DNA of 64,000 nt from Telluria sp042683405 (GTDB taxonomy: Bacteria > Pseudomonadota > Gammaproteobacteria > Burkholderiales > Burkholderiaceae_D). The stretch lies in contig NZ_JBHUJS010000001.1 in the NCBI RefSeq assembly GCF_042683405.1, positions 558,001-622,000 of the forward strand, read 5' to 3'. Every line of letters starts with the position of its first letter. The stretch's first letter is position 1. Under the pieces are notes generated by a model. It was not told the DNA's origin, did not search any database, and was given only the letters and a program-made list of their open reading frames with translations. This document shows positions 57,453-64,000 of this stretch, one piece after another. The translations under genes and the position numbers were made by a program.

Positions 57453-57566
57453 ATGAAAGTTAACGCTTCAGTCAAGCGCATCTGCCGCAACTGCAAGATC
57501 ATCAAGCGCAAGGGCGTCGTCCGCGTCATCTGCGTCGAACCACGTCACAAGCAGCGTCAAGGTTAA
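57453..57566 (+). CDS. rpmJ: 50S ribosomal protein L36
   Basis: 37 residues: MKVNASVKRICRNCKIIKR followed by KGVVRVICVEPRHKQRQG. The zinc ribbon (C-x2-C, C, H) is complete, so this is the zinc-containing form. AGAGAG lies about 8 bp before the ATG. Confidence 0.98.
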   Translation: MKVNASVKRICRNCKIIKRKGVVRVICVEPRHKQRQG

Positions 57567-57595
57567 TTGACCTTACATTGATCGAGGAATAACGA

Positions 57596-57961
57596 ATGGC
57601 ACGTATTGCAGGGGTTAACATCCCCAACCACCAGCACACCGTGATCGGCCTGACCGCCATCTACGGTATTGGCCGTCCACGTTCGCAGAAGATCTGCGAC
57701 GCGACCGGTATCGCGACCAACAAGAAGGTCAAGGACCTGGACGACAACGAACTCGAGAAACTGCGTGACGAAGTCGCGAAGTTTGTCGTCGAAGGCGACC
57801 TGCGCCGTGAGCTGTCCATGAACATCAAGCGTCTGATGGACCTGGGCTGCTACCGTGGCATGCGTCACCGCAAAGGCCTGCCAGTGCGCGGTCAGCGTAC
57901 CCGCACCAATGCTCGTACCCGTAAAGGTCCGCGCAAGGCAGCCCAGTCGCTCAAGAAATAA
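57596..57961 (+). CDS. rpsM: 30S ribosomal protein S13
   Basis: 121 residues (E. coli 118). MARIAGVNIPNHQHTVIGLTAIYGIG and the basic tail RGQRTRTNARTRKGPRKAAQSLKK that touches P-site tRNA. Confidence 0.98.
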   Translation: MARIAGVNIPNHQHTVIGLTAIYGIGRPRSQKICDATGIATNKKVKDLDDNELEKLRDEVAKFVVEGDLRRELSMNIKRLMDLGCYRGMRHRKGLPVRGQRTRTNARTRKGPRKAAQSLKK

Positions 57962-57977
57962 TCCTTAGGAAGACACC

Positions 57978-58382
57978 ATGGCCAAGCAACAAAGCAGCGC
58001 AGCAGCAGCTCGCGTACGCAAAAAAGTGAAGAAGAACGTTGCCGAGGGCATCGCCCACGTGCACGCTTCTTTCAACAACACCATCATCACGATCACCGAC
58101 CGCCAGGGCAATGCCCTGTCGTGGGCGACTTCCGGCGGTGCTGGCTTCAAGGGCTCGCGTAAGTCGACCCCGTTCGCAGCGCAGGTTGCGGCTGAAGCGG
58201 CTGGCAAGGTCGCGGTGGAATACGGCGTGAAGAACCTGGAAGTGCGCATCAAGGGCCCAGGCCCAGGCCGTGAATCGGCTGTCCGCGCGCTGAACAACCT
58301 CGGCATCAAGATCACCGAGATCCAGGACGTGACGCCAGTGCCGCACAACGGCTGCCGTCCTCCGAAGCGTCGTCGTATCTAA
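57978..58382 (+). CDS. rpsK: 30S ribosomal protein S11
   Basis: 134 residues (E. coli 129). HVHASFNNTIITITDRQGNALSWATSGG and the PVPHNGCRPPKRRRI end are canonical. Platform protein. A 215-bp gap follows before rpsD. Confidence 0.98.
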   Translation: MAKQQSSAAAARVRKKVKKNVAEGIAHVHASFNNTIITITDRQGNALSWATSGGAGFKGSRKSTPFAAQVAAEAAGKVAVEYGVKNLEVRIKGPGPGRESAVRALNNLGIKITEIQDVTPVPHNGCRPPKRRRI

Positions 58383-58451
58383 TGGACTTGCCGGCATTGG
58401 CCGGCAGCGTCAGGAAAATGCCGGTGCAGCGTGGCCCGAATTGGGTTATAC

Positions 58452-58459
58452 TGCCCGGC
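58452..58459 (+). promoter_or_regulatory. Possible rpsD promoter (-10 only)
   Basis: TTATACTG within AATTGGGTTATACTG is a good -10 region 140 bp before rpsD; a matching -35 is poor. The 215-bp gap (58383-58597) is rich in short inverted repeats (GCCGGCATTGGCCGGC, GCCTGCCATTTCGGTAGGC) and could be an S4-binding leader. Inference only. Confidence 0.4.
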
Positions 58460-58597
58460 TATTGTCGCCTGCCATTTCGGTAGGCATTCAGCCACGTTTG
58501 GTTCCGCCCGGGTGAATACGCGGGGGCGAACACAAACTAGCGCCTGGTGCGGGTTACCGCAGTCGGGGCGTCATCGATTTTAAAAAAAGGATTTACT

Positions 58598-59221
58598 GTG
58601 GCACGTTATATCGGACCAAAAGCAAAACTGTCCCGCCGCGAAGGCACGGACCTGTTCCTCAAGAGCGCACGCCGCTCGCTCGACTCCAAGTGCAAACTGG
58701 ACGTCAAGCCAGGCCAGCACGGCGTCAAGTCGGGCCAGCGTACCTCGGACTACGGCAACCAGCTGCGCGAAAAGCAGAAGGTCAAGCGCATGTACGGCAT
58801 CCTGGAGCGCCAGTTCCGCCGCTACTTCGCCGAAGCCGACCGCCGCAAGGGCAACACCGGTGAGACCCTCCTGCAACTGCTGGAGTGCCGCCTGGACAAC
58901 GTCGCATACCGCATGGGCTTCGGCTCGACCCGCGCAGAAGCGCGCCAGCTGGTATCGCACAAGGCATTCACCGTGAACGGCAACGTCGTGAACATCGCTT
59001 CCTACTCCGTCAAGAAGGGCGACATCATCGCCGTTCGCGAAAAGGCCAAGAAGCAGGCACGTATCGTCGAAGCGCTGTCGCTGGCAGAGCAGGGCGGCAT
59101 GCCGTCGTGGGTCTCGGTTGACGCGAAGAAGATGGAAGGCACGTTCAAGACCTTCCCAGAGCGCAACGAGATCGCCAACGACGTCAACGAATCGCTGATC
59201 GTCGAACTGTACTCGCGTTAA
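58598..59221 (+). CDS. rpsD: 30S ribosomal protein S4
   Basis: 207 residues (E. coli 206). It starts with GTG at 58598 after AAAAAAAGG. MARYIGPKAKLSRREGTDLFLKSARRSL is the zinc-free form, and the S4 RNA-binding domain is CRLDNVAYRMGFGSTRAEARQLVSHKAFTVNG. S4 represses the alpha operon in E. coli. Confidence 0.98.
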   Translation: MARYIGPKAKLSRREGTDLFLKSARRSLDSKCKLDVKPGQHGVKSGQRTSDYGNQLREKQKVKRMYGILERQFRRYFAEADRRKGNTGETLLQLLECRLDNVAYRMGFGSTRAEARQLVSHKAFTVNGNVVNIASYSVKKGDIIAVREKAKKQARIVEALSLAEQGGMPSWVSVDAKKMEGTFKTFPERNEIANDVNESLIVELYSR

Positions 59222-59252
59222 TTCGTAGTTCGGTAGTAAAAGAAGCAGCATC

Positions 59253-59280
59253 GCCCGCTCATTTTCACGAGCGGGCGTTT
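59253..59280 (+). terminator. Hairpin with T-tract between rpsD and rpoA
   Basis: GCCCGCTC, 8-nt loop, GAGCGGGC, then GTTTTC. A moderate terminator or attenuator 60 bp before rpoA. Confidence 0.55.
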
Positions 59281-59339
59281 TCACTAATGCCATCAGCCTT
59301 ATCGGTGTAACGAGCCGAGGGTAATGAAAAGGACATTTC

Positions 59340-60317
59340 ATGCAAAACAGTTTGTTGAAGCCACGTATCATCGACGTAGAAGCAATCGGCCCAGGTAACG
59401 CAAAAGTCGTGATGGAGCCGTTCGAGCGTGGCTATGGCCACACCCTCGGTAACGCGCTGCGCCGCGTGCTGCTGTCGTCCATGGTCGGCTTTGCGCCAAC
59501 CGAAGTCACCATCGCCGGCGTCGTGCACGAGTACTCCTCGCTGGACGGCGTGCAGGAAGACGTGGTCGACCTGCTGCTGAACCTGAAGGGTGTCGTGTTC
59601 AAGGTGCACAACCGTGACTCCGTGACCCTGACCCTGAAGAAGGAAGGCGAAGGCGCCGTCCTGGCATCGGACATCGACCTGCCGCATGACGTCGAACTGA
59701 TCAACCCGGACCACGTGATCGCCCACCTGACCGCTGGCGGCAAGCTGGACATGCAGATCAAGGTCGAGAAGGGCCGTGGCTACGTTCCTGGTAACGTGCG
59801 CCGCCTGTCGGAAGACACCAACAAGACCATCGGCCGCATCATCCTGGACGCATCGTTCTCGCCAGTGCGCCGCGTGTCGTACGCAGTGGAATCGGCGCGT
59901 GTCGAACAGCGTACCGACCTGGACAAGCTGATCATCAACATCGAAACCAACGGCGTCATCACCCCGGAAGAAGCGATCCGCCAGTCGGCCCGCGTCCTGG
60001 TGGACCAGCTGACCGTGTTCGCGGCGCTGGAAGGCACCGAGGCAGCGGCAGAAGCGCCATCGCGCGCACCGCTGGTCGATCCGATCCTGCTGCGTCCAGT
60101 GGACGACCTGGAACTGACCGTCCGTTCCGCAAACTGCCTGAAAGCGGAAAACATCTACTACATCGGCGACCTGATCCAGCGTTCGGAAAACGAACTGCTC
60201 AAGACGCCGAACCTGGGCCGCAAGTCGCTGAACGAAATCAAGGAAGTCCTGGCTTCCCGCGGCCTGACCCTGGGCATGAAGCTCGAGAACTGGCCGCCTG
60301 CAGGCCTCGAGAAGTAA
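59340..60317 (+). CDS. rpoA: RNA polymerase alpha subunit
   Basis: 325 residues (E. coli 329). N-terminal dimerisation domain (KVVMEPFERGYGHTLGNALRRVLLSSM) and C-terminal DNA/activator-binding domain (DPILLRPVDDLELTVRSANCLKAENIYYIGDLIQRSENELLKTPNLGRKSLNEIKEVL). Acts in all transcription. Confidence 0.99.
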   Translation: MQNSLLKPRIIDVEAIGPGNAKVVMEPFERGYGHTLGNALRRVLLSSMVGFAPTEVTIAGVVHEYSSLDGVQEDVVDLLLNLKGVVFKVHNRDSVTLTLKKEGEGAVLASDIDLPHDVELINPDHVIAHLTAGGKLDMQIKVEKGRGYVPGNVRRLSEDTNKTIGRIILDASFSPVRRVSYAVESARVEQRTDLDKLIINIETNGVITPEEAIRQSARVLVDQLTVFAALEGTEAAAEAPSRAPLVDPILLRPVDDLELTVRSANCLKAENIYYIGDLIQRSENELLKTPNLGRKSLNEIKEVLASRGLTLGMKLENWPPAGLEK

Positions 60318-60324
60318 GACAGTT

Positions 60325-60423
60325 CACCCGAAAGTACAAACCTGCTTTCGGGTGGAATTAGCCAAAAAGGCCTGGCAGAGCCAGATCCTTTTTGGATGAA
60401 AAAAGGCCGGGGCATGTTGCCCC
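60325..60423 (+). other. Three consecutive hairpins between rpoA and rplQ
   Basis: Stem 1: CACCCGAAAG/CTTTCGGGTG (60325-60354). Stem 2: CCAAAAAGG/CCTTTTTGG enclosing CTGGC-AGA-GCCAG (60362-60395). Stem 3: GGGGCA/TGCCCC (60409-60423). All arms are perfect. They fill most of the 181-bp gap and are not typical terminators, so an attenuator, processing site or protein-binding leader for rplQ is possible. Confidence 0.65.
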
Positions 60424-60498
60424 GTCCCGACCAACCTAAGAACCGGCCCGCGCATTTGCGATCGAAGAGCTGGACTAAAACTTGAAAGGTAATACATC

Positions 60499-60894
60499 AT
60501 GCGTCACCGTCATGGTCTCCGTAAGCTGAACCGTACCTCCGCACACCGCCTCGCGATGCTGCGCAACATGACCGTTTCCCTGCTGCGCCACGAAGCGATC
60601 AAAACCACCCTGCCAAAGGCAAAAGAACTGCGTCGCGTGATCGAGCCGATCCTGACCCTGGGCAAAGTGGACACGCTGGCAAACAAGCGCCTGGCATTCT
60701 CCCGCCTGCGCGACCGCGAAATGGTCCTGAAGCTGTTCAACGAACTGGGCCCGCGCTACGCTAACCGCAACGGCGGTTACCTGCGTATCCTGAAGATGGG
60801 CTTCCGCGTTGGCGACAACGCACCGATGGCCTACGTCGAACTGCTGGACCGTCCAGAGACGACCGAAGAAGCTGTCGAAGTCACCGGCGAGTAA
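60499..60894 (+). CDS. rplQ: 50S ribosomal protein L17
   Basis: 131 residues (E. coli 127), MRHRHGLRKLNRTSAHRLAMLRNMTVSLLRHEAIKTT. Last gene of the superoperon, followed by a strong terminator. Confidence 0.98.
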   Translation: MRHRHGLRKLNRTSAHRLAMLRNMTVSLLRHEAIKTTLPKAKELRRVIEPILTLGKVDTLANKRLAFSRLRDREMVLKLFNELGPRYANRNGGYLRILKMGFRVGDNAPMAYVELLDRPETTEEAVEVTGE

Positions 60895-60914
60895 TCGCTA
60901 GTCGACCTAAGGAG

Positions 60915-60940
60915 AGCCGGACTAGCGTCCGGCTTTTTTT
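60915..60940 (+). terminator. Rho-independent terminator after rplQ
   Basis: AGCCGGAC, TAGC loop, GTCCGGCT and seven T residues. Confidence 0.93.
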
Positions 60941-61072
60941 ATGCGCGGACGCCGCGCATTCGCAAGGGAAAGGGACGTGCCGGGGGCCGCCAAAAATAAG
61001 TCCCGGATAAGGCACGCTTCCTTGCCACGGTGTACCATTCGCTTGCCGCAAACTGCCGGCTCCAAGGCACCC

Positions 61073-63046
61073 ATGTTCCGAACACTCACTACTCGTCCCC
61101 TGTACGCGCTCGCCGCGTTCCTGCTCCTCGCCCTTGCCGCGGCCTTCACCGCAGCGCACGCCGACGAGGAGTACCTCGACCCCGCCGACGCCTTCCGCTT
61201 CTCGGCCCGCATGGCCGACCCGCACACGATCGCCGTCACCTGGAAGGTCGCGGACAAGTACTACATGTACAGAGAGCAGTTCAGGTTTTCCGCGCAGGGC
61301 GCCACGCTCGGTACCCCTGTCATCCCGCCCGGCAAGGTCAAATACGACCAGACCTTCGAGAAGAACGTCGAGACGCACCGCGGCACCGTCACCGTGCGCA
61401 TCCCGGTCACGGCGAGCGGCCCGTTCACGCTGACCGCCAACAGCCAGGGCTGCGCCGATGCAGGCCTGTGCTATCCGCCGCAGCAACACACCGCAAAACT
61501 CGACCCCGCCGTCATCACGCCGGAAGAGCCGGAACCGAAGGGCATCACGTCACTGCTGAAAGGCCTGATCGGCGGAGAAGACCGCCCTGAGCCCGCGGTG
61601 TCGACCCCTGCGCCCACCTCCGCCGCGCCGCCGCCGGCAAGCGCGCCAGCGGTTGTAGCGGCCGCCACGCAGGGCCAGCCAGCGGCGCCTGCGCAAGCCG
61701 AAAGCGTACCGCCCGCGAGCACCTCCAACGCCGCCGTGCCACCCGCCGCGCCGGTCGCCGCGGCACCTTCCGCAGCGGAGCAATCCGACCTGTCCCGCAT
61801 CGGCGGCGTACTCTCCGGAGGCAGCCTGCTTGCCATCGTTCCCGCCTTCATGCTGCTGGGACTTGGCCTGGCATTCACCCCGTGCGTGCTGCCGATGGTG
61901 CCAATCCTGTCCTCGATCATCCTGGGCGAAGGAGCGCACGCCTCCCGCATGCGTGGCTTGGTGCTGTCGATCGCGTACTCGCTGGGCATGGCCATCGTCT
62001 ACACGGCGCTCGGCATCGCGGCAGGCCTGGCCGGCGAGGGACTGGCCGCCGCCTTGCAGAATCCGTGGGTGCTGGGCGCGTTTGCGCTGCTGGTGGTGGG
62101 CATGGCCCTGTCGATGTTCGGCTACTACGAGCTGCAGCTGCCGGCCGCGCTGCAGACCAGGCTGTCCGGCGTTTCCAGCCGCCAGCAGGGCGGTAAGCTG
62201 TCCGGGGTCTTCGTCATGGGCGCGCTGTCCGCGCTGATCGTCGGGCCGTGCGTGGCGGCGCCGCTCGCCGGCGCGCTGGTCTACATCAGCCAGACGCGCG
62301 ACGTAGTGATCGGCGGCGCCGCACTGTTCGCCATGGCGGTCGGCATGAGCGTGCCGCTGCTGCTGGTCGGCTTGTCGGCGGGCTCCTTGCTGCCGCGCGC
62401 GGGCGCCTGGATGGATTCCGTGAAGCGCTTCTTCGGCGTGCTGATGCTGGGGATGGCCTTGTGGCTGGTGTCGCCGGTGCTGCCGGTGGCGCTGCAGATG
62501 GCCGCGTGGGCGGTGCTGCTGCTCGGGTATGGCGCCTACCTGCTGCGCCGCTCCGGCCACTGGGCGGCGCTGACCGCAGGGGCGGTGTTCACCGTGCTGG
62601 GCGCGATCCAGCTGGTGGGCCTGGCCAGCGGCGGCAGCGACCCGCTGCAACCGCTCGCGCACCTGCGCGGCGGCGCGGTCGCCAGCCATGGCGTCACCTT
62701 CAAGCGCATCAAGACCACCGCCGACCTGGACGCGCAACTGGCGCAGCTAAACGGACGTCCGGCAATCCTCGACTTCTACGCCGACTGGTGCGTGTCCTGC
62801 AAGGAGATGGAAAAGCTGACGTTCACCGACGCCCGCGTGCAGGCGCGCATGAACCAGGCATTGCTGCTGCAAGTGGACGTGACGGCCAACGACGACGCCG
62901 ACAAGGCGATGATGCGCCGCTTTGAACTGTTCGGCCCTCCGGCGCTGATCATGTTCGACGGCGCGGGCAAAGAGATCCCCGATAGCCGCGTGATCGGCTA
63001 CCAGTCGGCCAACAAGTTCCTGGGTTCGCTGGAAAAGCTGCGCTAA
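61073..63046 (+). CDS. dsbD: Thiol:disulfide interchange protein DsbD
   Basis: 657 residues (E. coli 565; the excess is a Pro/Ala/Ser-rich linker at about 170-240). Signal peptide about 1-32. N-terminal alpha domain with redox pair C127/C133 (GCADAGLCYPP), an eight-helix membrane domain with C271 (FTPCVLPMVP) and C393 (GPCVAAPL), and a C-terminal thioredoxin domain with C573-V-S-C576. It carries electrons from cytoplasmic thioredoxin to periplasmic DsbC and CcmG-type partners. All six redox Cys are present. Confidence 0.96.
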   Translation: MFRTLTTRPLYALAAFLLLALAAAFTAAHADEEYLDPADAFRFSARMADPHTIAVTWKVADKYYMYREQFRFSAQGATLGTPVIPPGKVKYDQTFEKNVETHRGTVTVRIPVTASGPFTLTANSQGCADAGLCYPPQQHTAKLDPAVITPEEPEPKGITSLLKGLIGGEDRPEPAVSTPAPTSAAPPPASAPAVVAAATQGQPAAPAQAESVPPASTSNAAVPPAAPVAAAPSAAEQSDLSRIGGVLSGGSLLAIVPAFMLLGLGLAFTPCVLPMVPILSSIILGEGAHASRMRGLVLSIAYSLGMAIVYTALGIAAGLAGEGLAAALQNPWVLGAFALLVVGMALSMFGYYELQLPAALQTRLSGVSSRQQGGKLSGVFVMGALSALIVGPCVAAPLAGALVYISQTRDVVIGGAALFAMAVGMSVPLLLVGLSAGSLLPRAGAWMDSVKRFFGVLMLGMALWLVSPVLPVALQMAAWAVLLLGYGAYLLRRSGHWAALTAGAVFTVLGAIQLVGLASGGSDPLQPLAHLRGGAVASHGVTFKRIKTTADLDAQLAQLNGRPAILDFYADWCVSCKEMEKLTFTDARVQARMNQALLLQVDVTANDDADKAMMRRFELFGPPALIMFDGAGKEIPDSRVIGYQSANKFLGSLEKLR

Positions 63047-63342
63047 GGCGCCATGCGGCGCAAGCCGCCGGCGGTGCGGCGCAGCGCGGGCGGGCGGCGC
63101 ACGGCTTCCGGCGGCGCCTCCACCTCTTCAGGCCCGGTGCGGACGATATAGCCGTCCGCTACCAGCGCATTCAGGCATTCCTCGTCCACGCCCAGCGCTG
63201 CGGTATTGGCCAGCAGCGTCGCGGCAGGCTTGTGCCCGTCGATCATCACCAGCAGCGTGCGCAGGCGCGCCGGCAACTGGTTCTTGCGGGTCGCGATCTC
63301 CTCGCGTCCTTTTTCCGTCTTGTCGTAGATACTCGTGTTCAT
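63043..63342 (-). CDS. Hypothetical protein, small, winged-helix-like
   Basis: 99 residues, MNTSIYDKTEKGREEIATRKNQLPARLRTLLVMIDGHKPAATLLANTAALGVDEECLNALVADGYI, then a Pro/Arg-rich tail. The KGREEIATRKNQLPARLRTLLVMIDG start recalls small betaproteobacterial proteins with a predicted DNA-binding-like fold. GAGGGGAAG precedes the ATG. Its stop overlaps the end of dsbD by 3 bp (convergent). Confidence 0.7.
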   Translation of the reverse strand: MNTSIYDKTEKGREEIATRKNQLPARLRTLLVMIDGHKPAATLLANTAALGVDEECLNALVADGYIVRTGPEEVEAPPEAVRRPPALRRTAGGLRRMAP

Positions 63343-63439
63343 TTCTTCCCCTCGCACTCTTGATGCTTTTTTATTGTTGAAGACTTCGGCAACTTTCAGT
63401 TGCTGCACGGCATCACCGAGAATACACCGGTTTGCGGCG

Positions 63440-63582
63440 GATGCGCACAGATCCATGTAGATGTGTGGCAGAAATGAGAATTGGGCGCAGATTGGCCCGG
63501 ATAGGCCGGGATCGCGGCCAAATAGCTATGTTCGCGCAAGAAGACGGGGGATCGGCGCAGATCGCTCCAGATGCGCCAGGAT
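63440..63582. repeat. 10-bp periodic GAT repeat array
   Basis: GAT occurs at 63440, 63450, 63460, 63490, 63500, 63510, 63550, 63560, 63570 and 63580: ten of fifteen successive 10-bp positions, in exact phase. The best decamers are GATCGGCGCA, GATTGGCCCG, GATAGGCCGG and GATGCGCCAG. The stretch lies between the small hypothetical gene and the spy-like gene and contains no gene. Confidence 0.75.
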
Positions 63583-63585
63583 AGG

Positions 63586-63611
63586 GGGCGGCCCACGCGT
63601 GGGCCGCCCCG
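63586..63611. terminator. Strong hairpin downstream of the spy-like gene
   Basis: GGGCGGCCCACG and its mirror CGTGGGCCGCCC form a perfect 12-bp stem just past the leftward gene's stop codon. There is no T-tract on either side, so termination is not assured. Confidence 0.45.
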
Positions 63612-63618
63612 GAACTGC

Positions 63619-64000
63619 TTAGTTCTGCTTTGCTGCGTCGTGCTTCATGCCGTGTTGGCCATGATGGCCGCCGCGGTGGCCAAAGTGGCCGCGCTTGCCG
63701 TGATGGCGCTTCATCTTCATCGCGTCATCGAAGGTCTTGCGCTGTTCCGCGGTCAGCTGTGCATAGAATGCCTTGGTCGCTGCCAGGCGCGATTCCATGC
63801 GGGCGGTGCGTTGCTTCTGCATTGCGATGCGCATTTCCATGCGCTGCGGCGCCGACATCGAACGGAATGCCTCGCGGTCCATGCGCGGACGCTCGCCGCG
63901 CTGCTCCGGCTTGATCGCAGCCAGGTAGTCGCGCCATGCGCCTTCCTGTGCCGAGGTCAGTCGCAGCGAGTCGTGCAGCTTGGCCTGGCGCTGCGCCATG
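63619..64000 (-). CDS. Spy/CpxP-like periplasmic protein, N-terminus outside window
   Basis: The frame runs off the right edge; at least 127 residues are inside. LRLTSAQEGAWRDYLAAIKPE and FYAQLTAEQRKTFDDAMKMK are the LTxxQ-type repeats of Spy/CpxP, small ATP-independent periplasmic chaperones. Met-rich helices (MSAPQRMEMRIAMQKQR) and a His/Gly-rich tail (KRHHGKRGHFGHRGGHHGQHG) suggest metal binding. The ATG at 63999 is internal; a signal peptide is expected beyond 64000. Confidence 0.85.
   Translation of the reverse strand, partial: MAQRQAKLHDSLRLTSAQEGAWRDYLAAIKPEQRGERPRMDREAFRSMSAPQRMEMRIAMQKQRTARMESRLAATKAFYAQLTAEQRKTFDDAMKMKRHHGKRGHFGHRGGHHGQHGMKHDAAKQN

Noticed and set aside
60941..61072. 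N-terminal extension of DsbD
   Set aside because: Starting upstream would bury the signal peptide behind 44 basic residues; MFRTLTTRPLYALAAFLLLAL at 61073 is a normal signal start.

Overview
The window is a high-GC chromosomal segment of a Burkholderiales betaproteobacterium, most likely an Oxalobacteraceae member of the Massilia/Telluria/Duganella type. This is inferred from the protein sequences, the ribosomal gene order (str, S10, spc and alpha blocks), the creBCD locus and the dispersed palindromes; no database search was possible.

Region 1 (1-7.1 kb) holds mostly single genes: the tail of a GH94-type glycoside phosphorylase, an exported PHP-domain (CehA/McbA-like) protein, a TMEM165/GDT1-family transporter, an LTA4H-type M1 aminopeptidase, a serine beta-lactamase-like hydrolase, and an exported methyltransferase-fold protein transcribed leftward.

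Region 2 (7.2-19.05 kb) is a compact operon of nine genes. It encodes two Tat-signal TldD metalloproteases flanking an unsignalled TldE/PmbA, then DUF4159, MoxR AAA+ ATPase, DUF58, and three membrane proteins of the MoxR/Bat neighbourhood. A textbook sigma-54 promoter (GG-N10-GC at 7311-7324) precedes it.

Region 3 (27.4-19.1 kb, leftward) is a second operon. It encodes a HlyD-type adaptor, an ABC ATPase, two FtsX/MacB-type permeases, an NtrC-type sigma-54 activator, its PAS histidine kinase and a spermidine-synthase-like protein. It also has a sigma-54 promoter (27297-27282). Both promoters carry the same upstream array, TGTCCG-N11/12-CGGACA-N5-CGGAC, so the regulator in region 3 probably drives both operons. 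This exported TldDE/MoxR plus MacAB-like efflux regulon is the best candidate for an undescribed system.

Region 4 (27.4-30.6 kb) holds a DUF1624-type membrane protein and a phosphoethanolamine-transferase-like sulfatase-fold enzyme, separated by a cluster of hairpin repeats.

Region 5 (30.8-36.06 kb) is the str block, rpsL-rpsG-fusA-tuf-rpsJ, closed by a strong terminator. About 10.7 kb then separates rpsJ from rplC. This stretch holds a putative HEXXH metalloprotease of unknown family, creB-creC-GST-creD, a 2OG-Fe dioxygenase, a frameshifted lipoprotein gene, an M28 peptidase, a long inverted repeat, small hypotheticals, tRNA-Val(GAC) and a yefM-yoeB toxin-antitoxin pair.

Region 6 (46.6-60.94 kb) is the rest of the ribosomal superoperon, rplC to rplQ, with secY, infA, rpmJ and rpoA. 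It begins at a new sigma-70-like promoter and ends at a terminator, and several of its long junctions hold hairpins.

Region 7 (61-64 kb) holds dsbD, a small hypothetical gene, a stretch with a striking 10-bp GAT periodicity, and a Spy/CpxP-like gene cut by the window edge.
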